A DNA stretch of 64,000 bases from Aphrocallistes beatrix (taxonomy: Eukaryota > Porifera > Hexactinellida > Sceptrulophora > Aphrocallistidae), in contig OY725503.1 in the NCBI GenBank assembly GCA_963281255.1, positions 3,844,001-3,908,000 of the forward strand. Direction: 5' to 3'. The notes beneath the pieces were generated by a model. That model was given only the letters and a program-made list of their open reading frames with translations. It did not search any database and was not told the origin of the DNA. Position numbers and translations under genes: made by a program. Shown piece by piece: positions 47,650 to 59,619 of the stretch; positions within the stretch are counted from its first letter, which is position 1, and each line of letters opens with the position of its first letter.

Positions 47650-48569
47650 TTATTTTGAAGGAAAATATACCTTCCAATGCTTATGAGCTCCTTTACTGAA
47701 CATCACATCGAAAGGAAGCCAGAACACTCCATCACTCCCGAACACATCCCCCTCATACTTAACTCCTTCCAAAGACAGTTCCTTTTTACTTGGATTCTTC
47801 TCAGAAAATGTGCCATGGACCACCCCAATTGAATGCTCATATTCTTTATACGTGAAACTTTTAGTTGCATGAGGGTCGAGGACTAGCACGTAATGAGTGT
47901 GCGTAAACAAAGTGTCAGGTTTAGTGTTAATTTTCGCGTATCCTACTAAAGTATATGCGTAGATTAAGTCATCAATCATAATAGGAAGCGCCTCGTTTTT
48001 GAAATGTGTCAGGATTCTCTCAGGCAGTTTGTCGATTTCATTTTTATCACCCCAAATATTTTCCACACGCCCTTTGACACCAAACTGGGACAGATATGTG
48101 TGAGCATAGTCAGGATCAATCCATTGTTTCGGTTTTTTGATACCGAGAGATTTCTGAATATCTTTTATGGAAGGAATGCACTCAGGGAGTCCAAGGGTAT
48201 CTTCTAGCTAAAAGCATTCATACAGTAATCATAATAAAATTATAATCAATTACAATTAGGATATCTGACCTTCATGTCATCCATTTTGCGTACAATACTG
48301 TCCTCTGTTTTCCCTCCTTGACTGTTCTCAGCTCGGCTTGTTTTGATTCCACTCAATACTGTCTGTAACGCTCTATAGGCACACCCCCACCCCTCGTCAT
48401 CCTCATCACAGCAACCATAGTGGTAGAAATCCGTCTCCAAAGCTTGAGTGTACTCTACCAACTCAAACAGTGGACTCTCTCTTGAGGAGAGAGACTTGAA
48501 ATATTCTGTCATTAACTTCACTAGCCCCCTCACTGGCTCGATTCTTGATAGTATTTTTACATCCGCCAT
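47650..48569 (-). CDS. UFM1-specific protease (UFSP1/UFSP2-type, peptidase C78)
   Basis: Two exons, 48569-48270 and 48207-47650, phase-0 intron of 62 bp, 285 aa. C78 proteases process the ubiquitin-like UFM1 precursor and remove UFM1 from targets, mainly at the ER. The catalytic Cys is C63 in [22 protein letters not shown]. The Asp/His pair is the DPH near 211-213 ([10 protein letters not shown]). The internal [12 protein letters not shown] and [14 protein letters not shown] blocks match the family. There is no N-terminal extension as in UFSP2 (about 470 aa), so the layout is UFSP1-like. A C-terminal tail of about 60 residues beyond DPH ([20 protein letters not shown]) is longer than in UFSP1. 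Tail-to-tail with ATXN3 about 200 bp away. Confidence 0.85.
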
Positions 48570-48841
48570 TGTTAAAAACTAAATAATTGCGATTGTTCAC
48601 ACCTAGCAAATCATATTTATAACTTCTTAACACTCTTGTATCTAGACATTGCACGTATATTTCCCATCATAGGCATCCATATATAATTATTATGAACCAT
48701 TAAACACATAAATAATACTTAATAGATTTAAAGTGTTAGAGTCTGCAAATAACAAATTTGCCTCAAATATTTACTCTCAGAAGTGTGAATAATAGGTTTA
48801 ATTCTGAAATACGCCATCAACATATCGGGATATGTGTAAGA

Positions 48842-51800
48842 TTATTTTATAGAATTGGAGAGGAATTGGTAGATAAAAAGACATTTCTTTTTGGCAATTT
48901 GAAGTTCTTCTCTGCTTTGGCTCTGTGATTGCGATTTTGCTCGTATTTTATAAGACGATCTAAGTAGGACAGAGCCGAATATGTGTGAGATTGCGGTGAT
49001 GTCCAATTTGTTGTGTGTTATATCCTTTAGCAAGTGTTGGAGGAAGCGAATGATGTAGCGGAATGCTGCCTTGTGTGCCTCTGGAAATTCTTTAAATAGA
49101 ACCTAATTAAAATCATATTTTAGAACAGCGATGACATAGATCCTTAAATCTATTTTGTAGGTTGAACATGTGTGAAAATTGAAATATTTCGACTGTGCTA
49201 CTCTACCTGTTTGCAGATGATAAAGCTAGAGCTAGCTTCTAAGCATTTGGGTTGTAAGTGGAATGGTATGACAGGATTCTCCAGAGCTGCTAGGAATGAG
49301 ATGAGACACGCGGCTACGGAGTGGACACTCCCCGAGAGGGGATTTCCGGTGTCCAAGTTCTCTCTGATGCTGTCCATTTCCCATTTCAGGCCCCGTTCCT
49401 AGAATTTTTAAGTTCGGAATAAATCTAAAAACTTCTAGGCGAATACGATCTATCATATTCTTAAATATAATTACCTGGAAGAGGTTTTCTGTTTTATCTC
49501 CACGCTCTTTCAAGTACTCGACCATAGCCACTAGTTCCTGTGGCAACTCAACCTTATCATCTTCTATTAAAGACTGTCGACATCTCGTGGTGCTCTGTTT
49601 TATGGTTATAGGCTCTCCTATGTCTATGAGATCACCGGTGGGCACTTGTACTTGGAAGAAAGGGACTCGTAAATGACTTAAGTATTCGAGAGATGAGCCG
49701 AAACATGAAGCGATATAGGTCCCTATTTAGATTGAAAATGTAAATTTCTGTAGGTCTTTTTACACCCTTAAAAAATAAACCTTGTATTGTGATGAAAAAA
49801 TCTTTGCCCCCTTCAAGGTGTAGAATGAGTATATCTTCTAACTTTTTGTTTTTATTGAAAGTCCAAGCCAAGTCCTCTTCAATCTCGATGGTAAACTGAA
49901 TTTCGATGCTCTCCTTTGGGTTTATCACACTCATCTCGGGACTGATTGTGAGCCAAGATTTGCATATTTCCGTCTCGTCTATTTTCGGTATGAACGAGAG
50001 AGACACTGTGTTTTGTCCCACGTTTTTAACTGTAATGCCTTTTGTTACTGGCTTTGCAAAGTGGATTTCGTGAAATTTAGGCGACTAAAATAGTTCAAAA
50101 TTCAAATTGAATGTTACTATCGGCTAAAGCTAAAATAACTATGTGCTCACCAGTTCATTAATCTCTACTTGTGGTAAATATTCATTTTCTTCTTTGTCTA
50201 ATAACCAGCAAATGTCTTCAAATACCTTTCTCTCCTTTTCATCATCGATTACTTTAATTCCAACCTATGAGTAGACAGGTTTAACAATTTATATTTATGA
50301 GGAATAGCTTTATTGTCCGTTAGATGGCGACTAACACCATTTCAGATGATGCCACTCCCCACCTAGCTCACCCTATAAACGTGTTAATATCAGGGACGCC
50401 TGGAGTAGGAAAGTCTACACACGCGGCAGAACTTTCAACACGATTGGGGCTCAAGTATATCAACATTAACGAAATAGCAAATGAACGGAATTTGTATGAA
50501 GGTTGGGATTCAGAATTGGAGAGCAAAATACTGGACGAAGAGACACTTTTAGAAGAAATCACTGCTGATATCAAGAAAGGAGGCTGTGTTGTAGATTACC
50601 ATAGTTGTGATCTATTCCCTAAATCCTGGTTCCACGGAGTTTTTGTGCTAAGAACTGACAATACGATTCTATACGACCGTCTGGCGAAGAGAGGATATAA
50701 CGAAGTGAAGATGAAAAATAATATTGAATGCGAAATATTTCAGGAGTTACTAGAGGAAGCAAGGGAACACTTCGGACTGGAAAAGGTGACTGAGCTATTT
50801 AGTAATCACCCTGATGACATTGACAAGAATCTAGATGTCATGACTGGGGTGGTGAAAGGGCTCGCATTACAGAAGTTAGATTGAATACTTTTAGTTTTTG
50901 ATAGTTACGAGTGCTTTCTATATACTTTCAGTCCATACTTTTATTTCCAAAGTTTTTTTTTGCATCCTCTTAAAAAAATTGATATGATTGCATTAGATAA
51001 AACGTATGCTGAATATGAGAGAGAAAATTGGTATGAAAATCAAAAGATATCGTTTGCTACTCTTAGTCATTTTAATTATATCAGCTCTGCCGACAATAAA
51101 CTATTTCCTAACATCAAATGCAAACAACCGTTTAACTTCACGTCATGCGGTGCTCGTAACAGGTGCCGCAGGGTTCGTGGGGTCGCATTTAAGCGCGGAA
51201 TTGTTGAAGAAAGGCAGTGTAGTGTATGGAATGGATAACCTGTCCACTGGACAGAAAATGAATGTGCAGTGGTTACAATCCATGGAGAACTTCTATTTCA
51301 TTGAACAAGATGTAGTGGATATGAAAATGTACAATTTTATCAGATTGGACCAAATATACCATCTCGCTTCCCCAGCTTCTCCGAAGGCCTACTTCAAGAA
51401 CCCAATTCGTACGTCAATGATATTAAAACACGAGTTTTAGCATTAGTAAGACTGAGCAATTTCTTTCATAGAAACCTACCGTGCTAATACAATCGGTACT
51501 AACAACATGATAGACTTAGCTCGAAAGCACAACGCTCGTATTCTCTTCGCTTCAACATCAGAAGTGTACGGAGACGCACAAATGCATCCGCAGCCAGAGA
51601 GCTATTGGGGGAACGTGAATACATTCGGACCGAGAGCTTGCTACGATGAGTCTAAACGCATGGGAGAGACGATATGCTACATGGCACAAGAGGAGTATGG
51701 AGTCGATGCTAAGATTGCGAGGATATTTAATACATACGGACCACGGATGCACCCGAATGATGGTAGAGTTGTCACGAACTTCATTCTGCAAGGACTTAAT

Positions 51801-54800
51801 GGTAGGATACATTGCATTAAAGTAAATCATTGAAATATACATATACTATATAGGGTAGTATTGAAAAATGTTACTTTTTTTCTGTGAAAATTTGCGTTGC
51901 TGATCATTATTTAATTGATTGTAAATTCTCCTAATTATTATAACTCATAGGGAAACCGATTTCCATATATGGTAATGGCACGAATACAAGATCTTTCCTC
52001 TACATCTCGGACCTGGTAATAGGACTGATGCGACTGATGGAAAGCGATGTGAACTATCCCATCAACATCGGTCATCCTAGTGAAGAGCATAGTATGTCGG
52101 AAGTCGCGAATCTCATACAAAGATTGCTAGAAGAACTTGAGATCAAGAGAACAGAAATTATATACACATCAGCACGGAAAGATGATCCCATCAGACGAAG
52201 ACCAGACATATCCAAAGCGGAGGAGGTACTAGACTGGAGACCGACAGTTAGCTTTGAAGAGGGATTGAGAAAAACTATTAATTATTATAGGAGGAACTAT
52301 TTCTGAACATATTTATAATGTTCCATCCAATATTTCAATCTTTAAATTCTGACACATTTTGTATAATTAATCGTTCCAATTCACTTCGACTATATTATGG
52401 AATTTTATATGGTATTTTAAAAGAATTAGAATTGAATACCTCGAAGTAAGCGGACACAGGTTTATGGTCGCTGATCTTAATGTGAGGATGGCTCCTGTAC
52501 TCTAGCAGTCCGATGTGAGACCCTCTCCACAGGATGCGGTCACACCAAGCAGGAGGTCTGTGCTTCTCACTGGAATCCCATTCATCCGTGCCTGGATTGT
52601 ACTTGTATGTAGGCTTGAAAGAAAGAGGAGCCTCGAAAAAATCCTATAAAAATCGCATTTAAATCATATATAAATAATACAATACGAAAGAATACTCTAA
52701 CTCACACTAAATACTCTATCTTTCTCAATTTCGATACGGAGCTGGTCATATTCGAACAGAGCTTCAAATTGTTCTTTCGCAATCAAATCTTTTAAAGTTT
52801 CAACAGTAACATCAGGAGTATTAATCAATCTAAGTTAATACACGAACGTAAAAACAAGTAAAAACAGATCACATAAATATTATAAATTTACCTGTAATTA
52901 AGATCTCCCAGCCAGACTATGATATCATGACCTACTATCCCCTTTGGCCTCATCAGATTAGTGAAATAGGTTTTAGCTAGAATATCATTGAAGTCTTGGT
53001 TACGTCTCTCTACTTCTGTAGTATGTGCTGCCAGGTGCGAATTGACGAAACAAATCTCTGTGTGATGAATTCTGAAGCGAATACTAACACCACCTTTATT
53101 CCCCTATATGGTCACGCACTGAAAACAGGCTGTACTGTAACTAAGTGTTAGGTTAGGACGGTGCACTTACGATTATGCCGAGAACGCCAGTTGCTACGCT
53201 ATCTGAGTCCACTTCAGAAATGCGCTGTGCTAGACTGCCCTTACAGTACACGAGCAGGTACACACCCACCATTCGCACTGCTCGCACGCACTTGTACGTG
53301 CCCACAACGCGTAGACACACCTCGATCGCTTCCTTCCACTCTTCTTCCATCTTATTACCGCCACTCGTCATAATGGCCTCTGCACTCAAGTCCAGTTCCT
53401 ATCATATAACAATGTTCTTTTACCATATATGGTCATGCCATCGTTATAATTTCAGGTCTTTAACCATGATGTATTTCAAAATGTGAAATTTTCTACTAAC
53501 CTGGAATCCAATGACGTACAAATCCGGTATCTTGTTATTCTCGGGAATAGCTCCTAGCCAATTCCTCAGATGAGGAGGTGTTGATCTTCCATTAACATTG
53601 AAGGTAGTCACGAATACAAAGTAGGACTCCTGGTATGTGAACTCATCGTGTCTGGCCCGCATCTTTGCGTAGACAACCTGGTGTGGAAGCGAGTGTAACT
53701 CTAACACGTATCGAGTGTAAAGGTCTGTTTTTAGTATGTTTTCATTTATCCACTTCAACCACGCAGCAGTATCGGGCGTATATCCCCCTCTGGTCCACTG
53801 GGGGACAAGGGGCTCGCTCTTACTACGATCATGGACCTCCTGCGTACAAAATTGAATTACCCTCAACTTGTGCATCGCAATATTAAAATATAAAAAATTT
53901 AATATTAAGAATTCGAAAATTTCACATGAAAATATTTATAAAAAGATATCTATACTTGTGCGTTAAGTTCTAACGTGGTTCTTAATTTATCCAATTACCC
54001 CGATTCAAAGAATTTTGCGATTCAAGGATAATCTCACTTATGAATGGGCATGCCTAATTTCCGGGACGGGACGGAACCATCAGGTACCTAATTTCCGGGA
54101 CGGGACGAGTCAAGATGCCTAATCTCCGGGACGGGACAGAAAAGGTACCTAATTTCCGGGACGGGGCGGGTTAAGATACCTAATTTCCGGGACGGGGCGG
54201 GTTAAGATACCTAATTTCCGGGACGGGATCCCGTCCCGTCCCGGAAATTAGGCATGCCCATCTCACTTATGAATTGATAGTCTAACTGACTCTTTCTCTA
54301 AGGCTTGCAGTCATCCTCCTCCTATCCTGGTCCGCTAGCTGAAGTGGTCCTTTACTGATAACTTTCTGTGGTTCCGGGTGAGGGTGTGTCGGCAACCAGC
54401 TGTCTTGAATTGAGCGGATTGCATATCCAATTGATTGAAACTAGATTCAAAAAGACGAGTAACTTCTTGTTAAAATTCCTAAAATTCGTTAGTGTTGTTT
54501 CAGTTGTACCTTCCCTTTTCCTTTCTGCTTCGTCTGGCTATCGTTAGCTCGCTTTCCAATTGTTTGCGTAACATCACAATCTTCAAACTGTACAGTTCCT
54601 TCTTCTACGTACTGGCTGTCTTCTATCTGATTGCCTACGGCTCCTTCGCTGTCAAAATTATCCGCAGAAGCGGACTTGTTTAACTGCTTCAATTCCAGAT
54701 GTATGCCCTTCTCATTCTCCATTGGATTCACGTAGAATCTGCTTTTTACCTTTAGTAAAAACAGGTTTATTACTGTTAACCATATGATGGACAGTTTCAG

Positions 54801-56467
54801 AAACATTGAATTTATACTCTCGAAGAGAACATTTTGTTTCGATGTAGAGCCTATCAATTATTCCCGATTCTATTACATCATCTCAAGTGTCTCCGAAGTT
54901 CTAATCGACTAAGATCAGGGCCCTCCTGTCTAGATCTATAAAGAAATTCGCTTACCACTTTGTGATGCGGACTTGTATGATGGTTGGAGCTAGTGGAGGA
55001 AGATAATGAGCTGGTCATTCTCAAATCGGAATCCGATTGGGAACTCCGTTCATTTATAGCTGATACTTCATGCGTTCCCCCTCCGTTACAATGAAGTGAA
55101 TGAGGTGATAGGACAGATCCAACGTCTGTGTAGAATGTGGTGAAACTAGAAGTGAGTCCTTTATCATCAACGGACTAGAAGAGGTAGTTGATTAAATCGC
55201 ACACTTGGTTACAATGCACACTAAATTCACCTTTTTCTTGATTTTCTTAAATTGATCCTTAGGAATTTTTGTAAGATTGGTATCACTCCTACTCTTTGCT
55301 CTCCTTCTATCAAGGGATGGACTGAGGCGAGTGCTTCTGGGCATTTTCAAGAGAGCATTTGGATCCTCTAAGAATTCAAGTTCTGTTTTAGTGAGGTCTA
55401 AATGGGTCCCCCTTCTTGGAGACCCATTTTTGTCTTTGAGAGAACTCTTCAGATCCATAAAAGGCCCATGAGGAGGTGAAGACGAATTTTCCAGTTCAAT
55501 TAATGGCGTAGAGATACTGCCTTCGCCTGAGCTTGAATCCAATACTGAATTCTAGAAAAAAATTTGTAAATTATATACTCTCTTAATGATAGAAAAGCTT
55601 ATGCGGAGTTCGTCACTACTCTCATACCCTTGCTACTTCATGGGGGAAGGTATCAGCGATGAGTTTGGTGTAGTGAGTGAGCCAGTCGAATGTCTGTGTG
55701 CGCCCACGAGAGTTGTGAATAGCAATTTTTACTTTCTGCAATACCTCCATCAGCGATACACTGAATGGAACGAGAAGCGAGAGAACTGGAACAGAACCAA
55801 CTGGAAGTAAATAATTTAATAAATAATAGTGATTCGTTATATAGTGACAGAGTAGGAGTTTGAGTGGAAGTTAAGATGCTGAGCTGTTGAAAGCATTAAC
55901 TGTTCAGACACATACTTACTTGTAATATATATTCCAACTTCGCTCTCTTCCACCATCGATGCTCTTTTCCTGTCGCGTGCTTGCTGCTGCATATCTACAT
56001 CCGGTTTGATGGGTATAATTTGCTCTAGCACTAGCAGCTCCGCCCCTGTGCCTGCTCTCTGTAGTTGCTCTTCAGATGTACCGGGACAGAACAGGAATAG
56101 AGCATTCTCGGATCCTGAGTTTATGAGAGCCAGTGCTTTCATTTTTCCCATCTCTATAGAGTGAAGGGCAAAATATAAGAAGTGCGAGACTATCTTGTGA
56201 TTAATCGGGAAAGTCTTTACGAGTGTATATAACAAAATCGTGAGATTAATAGAACTTTCATTCATGGTCTAGAATGTCCATGTTTTTCTTTTACTCACCA
56301 TCTTGTAGTACGTGCATGCATCTTATACTTTGGATACAAACTTCAGGCCTTCTAACAATTTTCTTGACGTCTTGTGTGAACTTATCTTCTCCGATACTAG
56401 GATGTGGTTTGATTCCCAATGAGACCAGGCTAGCTAAAGGTGCTTGCTCTTCGACGATATTGCTCAT
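48842..56467 (-). CDS. Inositol polyphosphate 5-phosphatase INPP5B/OCRL
   Basis: Seventeen exons on the minus strand: 56467-56299, 56153-55920, 55800-55628, 55551-55231, 55174-54956, 54749-54510, 54440-54291, 53839-53501, 53398-53171, 53103-52892, 52829-52706, 52643-52440, 50264-50151, 50084-49781, 49722-49475, 49398-49207, 49102-48842; about 1243 aa, frame kept throughout. The enzyme removes the 5-phosphate of PI(4,5)P2 and PI4P-derived lipids in endosomes, Golgi and cilia. Domains: PH-like N-terminus ([15 protein letters not shown]), a Ser-rich linker, 5-phosphatase ([50 protein letters not shown]), ASH ([16 protein letters not shown]) and a RhoGAP-like end ([13 protein letters not shown]). 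Linker exon 7 has a weak GTCAGT donor and is the least certain. The 2175-bp intron 50265-52439 contains AK6 and UXS1 on the other strand. Confidence 0.9.
50324..50884 (+). CDS. AK6: Adenylate kinase isoenzyme 6 / Fap7
   Basis: Intronless, 186 aa (human AK6 is 172 aa). Fap7/AK6 is a nuclear NMP kinase-like ATPase that helps the last steps of 40S ribosome maturation. Visible: Walker A GTPGVGKS at 24-31, then [21 protein letters not shown], the LID-like [20 protein letters not shown], and NIECEIFQ, all in the right order. The start ATGGCGACT adds about 13 residues before the core compared with human. It lies entirely within an intron of the INPP5B/OCRL gene, on the opposite strand, 59 bp past one exon border. 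Confidence 0.95.
   Translation: MATNTISDDATPHLAHPINVLISGTPGVGKSTHAAELSTRLGLKYININEIANERNLYEGWDSELESKILDEETLLEEITADIKKGGCVVDYHSCDLFPKSWFHGVFVLRTDNTILYDRLAKRGYNEVKMKNNIECEIFQELLEEAREHFGLEKVTELFSNHPDDIDKNLDVMTGVVKGLALQKLD
51006..52306 (+). CDS. UXS1: UDP-glucuronic acid decarboxylase 1 (UDP-xylose synthase)
   Basis: Three exons, 51006-51408, 51472-51801 and 51951-52306, phase-1 introns, 362 aa (human 420). UXS1 is a type II Golgi enzyme that makes UDP-xylose, the donor that starts proteoglycan chains. A hydrophobic anchor (about 17-38) is followed by the Rossmann motif [19 protein letters not shown], the Thr/Ser-Tyr-Lys centre ([19 protein letters not shown]), [20 protein letters not shown] and the C-terminal [17 protein letters not shown]. 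In-frame ATGs at 51015 and 51033 are alternative starts. Nested with AK6 in the phosphatase intron on the opposite strand, 134 bp from the flanking exon. Confidence 0.95.
54046..54259. mobile_element. GGGC-foldback element with internal tandem repeats, copy 2
   Basis: 214 bp with perfect ends: GGGCATGCCTAATTTCCGGG on the left and its exact complement on the right. It is flanked by a perfect 15-bp direct repeat, ATCTCACTTATGAAT, at 54031-54045 and 54260-54274. The body is a head-to-tail series of units of about 32 bp (core CCTAATTTCCGGGACGGGAC, spacer GGTTAAGATA), with the last unit inverted. Same family and same unit order as 13632-13834. It sits in intron 7 of the INPP5B/OCRL gene. It has no coding capacity; the superfamily is not clear. 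Confidence 0.88.
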
Positions 56468-57119
56468 AATAAAAAGTTAGATAGAACTAGAAAACAATCA
56501 ACAAAAAAATAAATATTTTATTTTCTCGATATAGTATATAGTTTAGTTGTAAGTCAATTTCGGCAGATTAATAAAAACAGCTGTGTGAGTGAATAGTTCT
56601 ACCCTAGCGATGGAATCCTTGTCAAGTATAGCGACTTATAAAAAGTATTAATTATAAGGTTTTCTACATCGATTCATAAATGGTTAGTTCAAACTTGTTT
56701 CACGAATCGACAAATTATGAATGTGAACTCTTACATCAAAGTTACATTTTCGTCAATAATTTTTTTCCAGATAAACCCGAAAATTTGATTTTTTTGCCGA
56801 AAGATAATACGTATTACACAATTTGAATTGAACGATGTTGATCTATACAGTAATGTCAAGTTTTTACTAATCTAAAGGGAGCCTCGCATAATTATAAAGC
56901 CAGTATTACATATGACTATAGATGCATATCATCGTTTTAATTATCCAGCTAGATTAGCTAGATTATCATTACTCAAATTAAATGGCTTATTTAAATGGTT
57001 TTAGAGGGAGAAATGGTAGAAATATTGCTTAGTCTGTCCAATGAATTAATAAATACCTCGGGACGGGAAATACTTATATGTTTTTAGATTGTACTAGATA
57101 ACACAGCTGTCAATTTCGA
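56468..57119. other. Divergent promoter region
   Basis: About 650 bp of AT-rich sequence between the divergent INPP5B/OCRL (-) and tetraspanin (+) genes; presumably both promoters. No clear TATA box or repeat. Confidence 0.5.
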
Positions 57120-58080
57120 ATGGGTTCCGTCTTGTTCATCATTCTCAAATATACTTTCTACGTCTGCAACCTGATCATCTTAATGATGGGCGGCCTACTG
57201 CTGCTGCTTGGGATTTACGCTAGAGCTCTCACACCCACCATACCAGACCCAATAATTTCGCTGCTGAACCCAGGCAATCTCATCATTGCTTTTAGTGTGT
57301 TAAATATATTATTTGCTCTTATCGGAACTTTAGGTAAGTGAATAGGGAAGTTTTGTGTCTACTGTTTATTACTAATTTCATAATATTTATTGAAAGGTTC
57401 TGTGAGAGAAAATTCTATGTTATTGGGAATCTACAGTGGAACGATCGTGCTTTTGATTATACTCGAAATTGGACTCATTCTATTCGTTTATTTGGGAAAA
57501 GGAACATTTGAGGATCTGATTAATGGTGCAATTTTGAAACTGATCGAGAACTACAGAACTTTCTCAGACTTGAGGGTGGCTGTGGACTTGGTACAGAATT
57601 CATTGTCTTGTTGCGGGTCTAGAAACAAAGATGATTGGGATAGAAATAGATATTTCAATTGTAATTTTACAGGTAATGTGTTTGGATTTCATCCTCAAAC
57701 TAATTGCATATGACAAACTCTCTTTAGGTATCTCAGCGTGTGGAGTTCCAACATCCTGTTGTCTAATGGAATTACAAATTAATTCTCAATGTGGTTATCT
57801 GGCTCGAAATTTAAATTTCCCATCCCGTGCTGCGAATATCCATAGCAGAGGATGTATCGAAGGGTTTGGGAGCTTACTAACTGATAATTTCAACGTTTTA
57901 GTCGGCTCTCTCAGTGGTGTGTTTCTCCTGGAGATTGCTGTGATCTGTTTCTCCCTCTGGCTGATAGCGGAGGTGAAGAAGAAAAGAAATCGCGTATCCT
58001 TTTCCAATGAAGAAGTTCTTATAAACCATAATACAGATCACACTGAGACTGACTGGGATATCGTTGCAGTAGACCTATAA
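57120..58080 (+). CDS. Tetraspanin, tandem pair member A
   Basis: Three exons, 57120-57333, 57397-57672 and 57728-58080, phase-1 introns, 280 aa. Four membrane segments: TM1 (LIILMMGGLLLLLGIY), TM2 (LIIAFSVLNILFALIG), TM3 (GTIVLLIILEIGLILFVYL) and TM4 (SGVFLLEIAVICFSLWLIA). The large loop has SLSCCGSRNKDDW, then CGVPTSCC and a GC before TM4, a canonical pattern. The C-tail is acidic. Neighbour of a close paralogue 300 bp downstream, same orientation; both share the SDLR.x.DLVQ..L.CCG and YFNC blocks, so they arose by tandem duplication. Confidence 0.9.
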
Positions 58081-58155
58081 ATTTATAATATTTCATTTTT
58101 AACTATTTATTTTTTCTGTATTTTTATATCACTTAGTTCTTTTTTAGTTTTTCTA

Positions 58156-58334
58156 TGAAAGATTACGTACTCAAGGTAAGGTAATGCTGAAAATCTCATT
58201 TCAAATTCGTAATCTACTTGAAATTTTTGAAACTTAGTGATTCAAATAATGTATTACGAATTTGAAATTCAGCATTCCTTACACGGTGAGTACATAATCT
58301 TTCATGGTGGTCGAATATCTTTGTCCGGGTACTG
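58156..58334. mobile_element. Inverted-repeat MITE fragment between tandem tetraspanins
   Basis: 58156-58204 and 58256-58304 are imperfect inverted repeats of about 50 bp (TGAAAGATTACGTACTCA against TGAAAGATTATGTACTCA, then AATGCTGAA and TTCAAATTCGTAAT in both). The right side continues to CCGGGTACTG, followed by TA at 58335-58336; this would be a TA-flanked end CAGTACCCGG. The matching left end is missing, so the element looks 5'-truncated. Confidence 0.6.
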
Positions 58335-58384
58335 TATATATATTTAATTTTAATATAACTCTTTATTATAACTAGTAATTAGCC

Positions 58385-59523
58385 ATGGAGCTCCTCTTCT
58401 ATACTTTCAAGTTTCTCAGTTGGCTACTCAACTTCATCCTTATGATTATTGGAGGTGCCATTCTCGGTATAGGGATATATGCACTGATAGAGACGCGTAA
58501 GTAATTTCTGTATTAACTAAAGCCAGACTTGATCATTATAATTATAATTCTTGTTTATGACAGGTCGATTTGGAAGTGTGATAAGCTCATCTCCCATCGT
58601 CACAGAACCTGCGGTCATGTTTATAATCCTTGGTTCCATAATGCTTTTTTTGAGCATTCTTGGCCTGATCGGGACTCTGAGAGAGATCCGCATATTTCTC
58701 TTTGTGTATGCTGTGATCATCAGTCTTGTGCTGTTAGCAGAGCTTGGAATGGTCGGATATTTGGTGTATAGCTTCACTCAGAATAGAGACACATTCAATT
58801 CTGAAATTGGGAGTAGTCTATCTGTGTATATTGAGAGATATCGGGATGACTCAGATCTGAGAGCTCTGTTAGACTTGGTCCAGACTGGGTTAGGCTGTTG
58901 TGGGATCAATGATCCAAGCGATTGGGACGATAACAGGTACGTATTTAAACTTTTTAATGATATATCAACTAAAGATATTTTATATTAACAAATCTCATTT
59001 AAATTTCATCGAATTTCCAGATACTTCAACTGCACTGCTCCTGGAATAGAGGCATGTGGTGTCCCTCTTTCATGTTGTCTAACCGAGCTGCAAATAAATA
59101 CACAGTGTGGGTATCAGGTTAGAAAGCCAGATCAGACCGCAAGACTAACAAATATTAATAATATCGGCTGTATAGAGAAGTTTACTAGCTTCATTGTTAA
59201 CAATGCCATCCTGCTTGGATCAGTTGCAGGTGCCCTCTTGCTGGTCCAAATATTTGCAATCGTACTAGCTTTAAGTCTTGCTTTTGATATCCCAACCGTC
59301 CGAAAGGTAAGCAATCTTTCATACAGAATAGAAATAATATTCTACCTCACTTGTCTCTTGTATTTTTTTTGTGTTTGTTTATAGAAACGGAAGGACAAGA
59401 AGAAAAAACGAGAGAGGCAATACCGTTGAAACATTTCATTGGAACTCTAATGACTTATTATACTTAGCATTTTATCACTTCGACACTTCTATCATTTTAT
59501 ACAAATATTCTATTTATTTATAA
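58385..59523 (+). CDS. Tetraspanin, tandem pair member B
   Basis: Exons 58385-58496, 58564-58936, 59021-59306 and 59386-59523, about 300 aa. Four membrane segments: TM1 LNFILMIIGGAILGIGIY, TM2 MFIILGSIMLFLSILGLIG, TM3 FLFVYAVIISLVLLAELGMVGYLVY, TM4 AILLGSVAGALLLVQIFAIVLALSL. The large loop has GLGCCGINDPSDW, YFNC, CGVPLSCC and GC before TM4. One intron, between DDNR and YFNC, is in phase 2 rather than phase 1 as in member A. The last exon is uncertain: splicing at 59307/59386 gives KRKDKRKNERG and a hydrophobic tail to TAA at 59521. Reading through the donor would give a different short tail. Confidence 0.82.
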
Positions 59524-59619
59524 TGCTCTTTCTTAAACTATCATTTGGTATAAAAGTCAGATAATTTTACTTGTCGATTAACTGAAAGATTTTATTTCGT
59601 TTTCTAATGCTGTTTTAAG

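Noticed and set aside
54489-54857. Minus-strand frame MIGSTSKQN as a stand-alone protein
   Set aside because: Only 54749-54510 is used, as exon 6 of INPP5B/OCRL. The upstream part is hydrophobic intron sequence ending in an AAAG acceptor.
55837-56265. 142-codon minus-strand frame starting MNESSIN as a separate gene or start
   Set aside because: Its 3' part is exon 2 of INPP5B/OCRL. The upstream part is the 145-bp intron 1, since splicing 56299 to 56153 keeps phase and joins smoothly.
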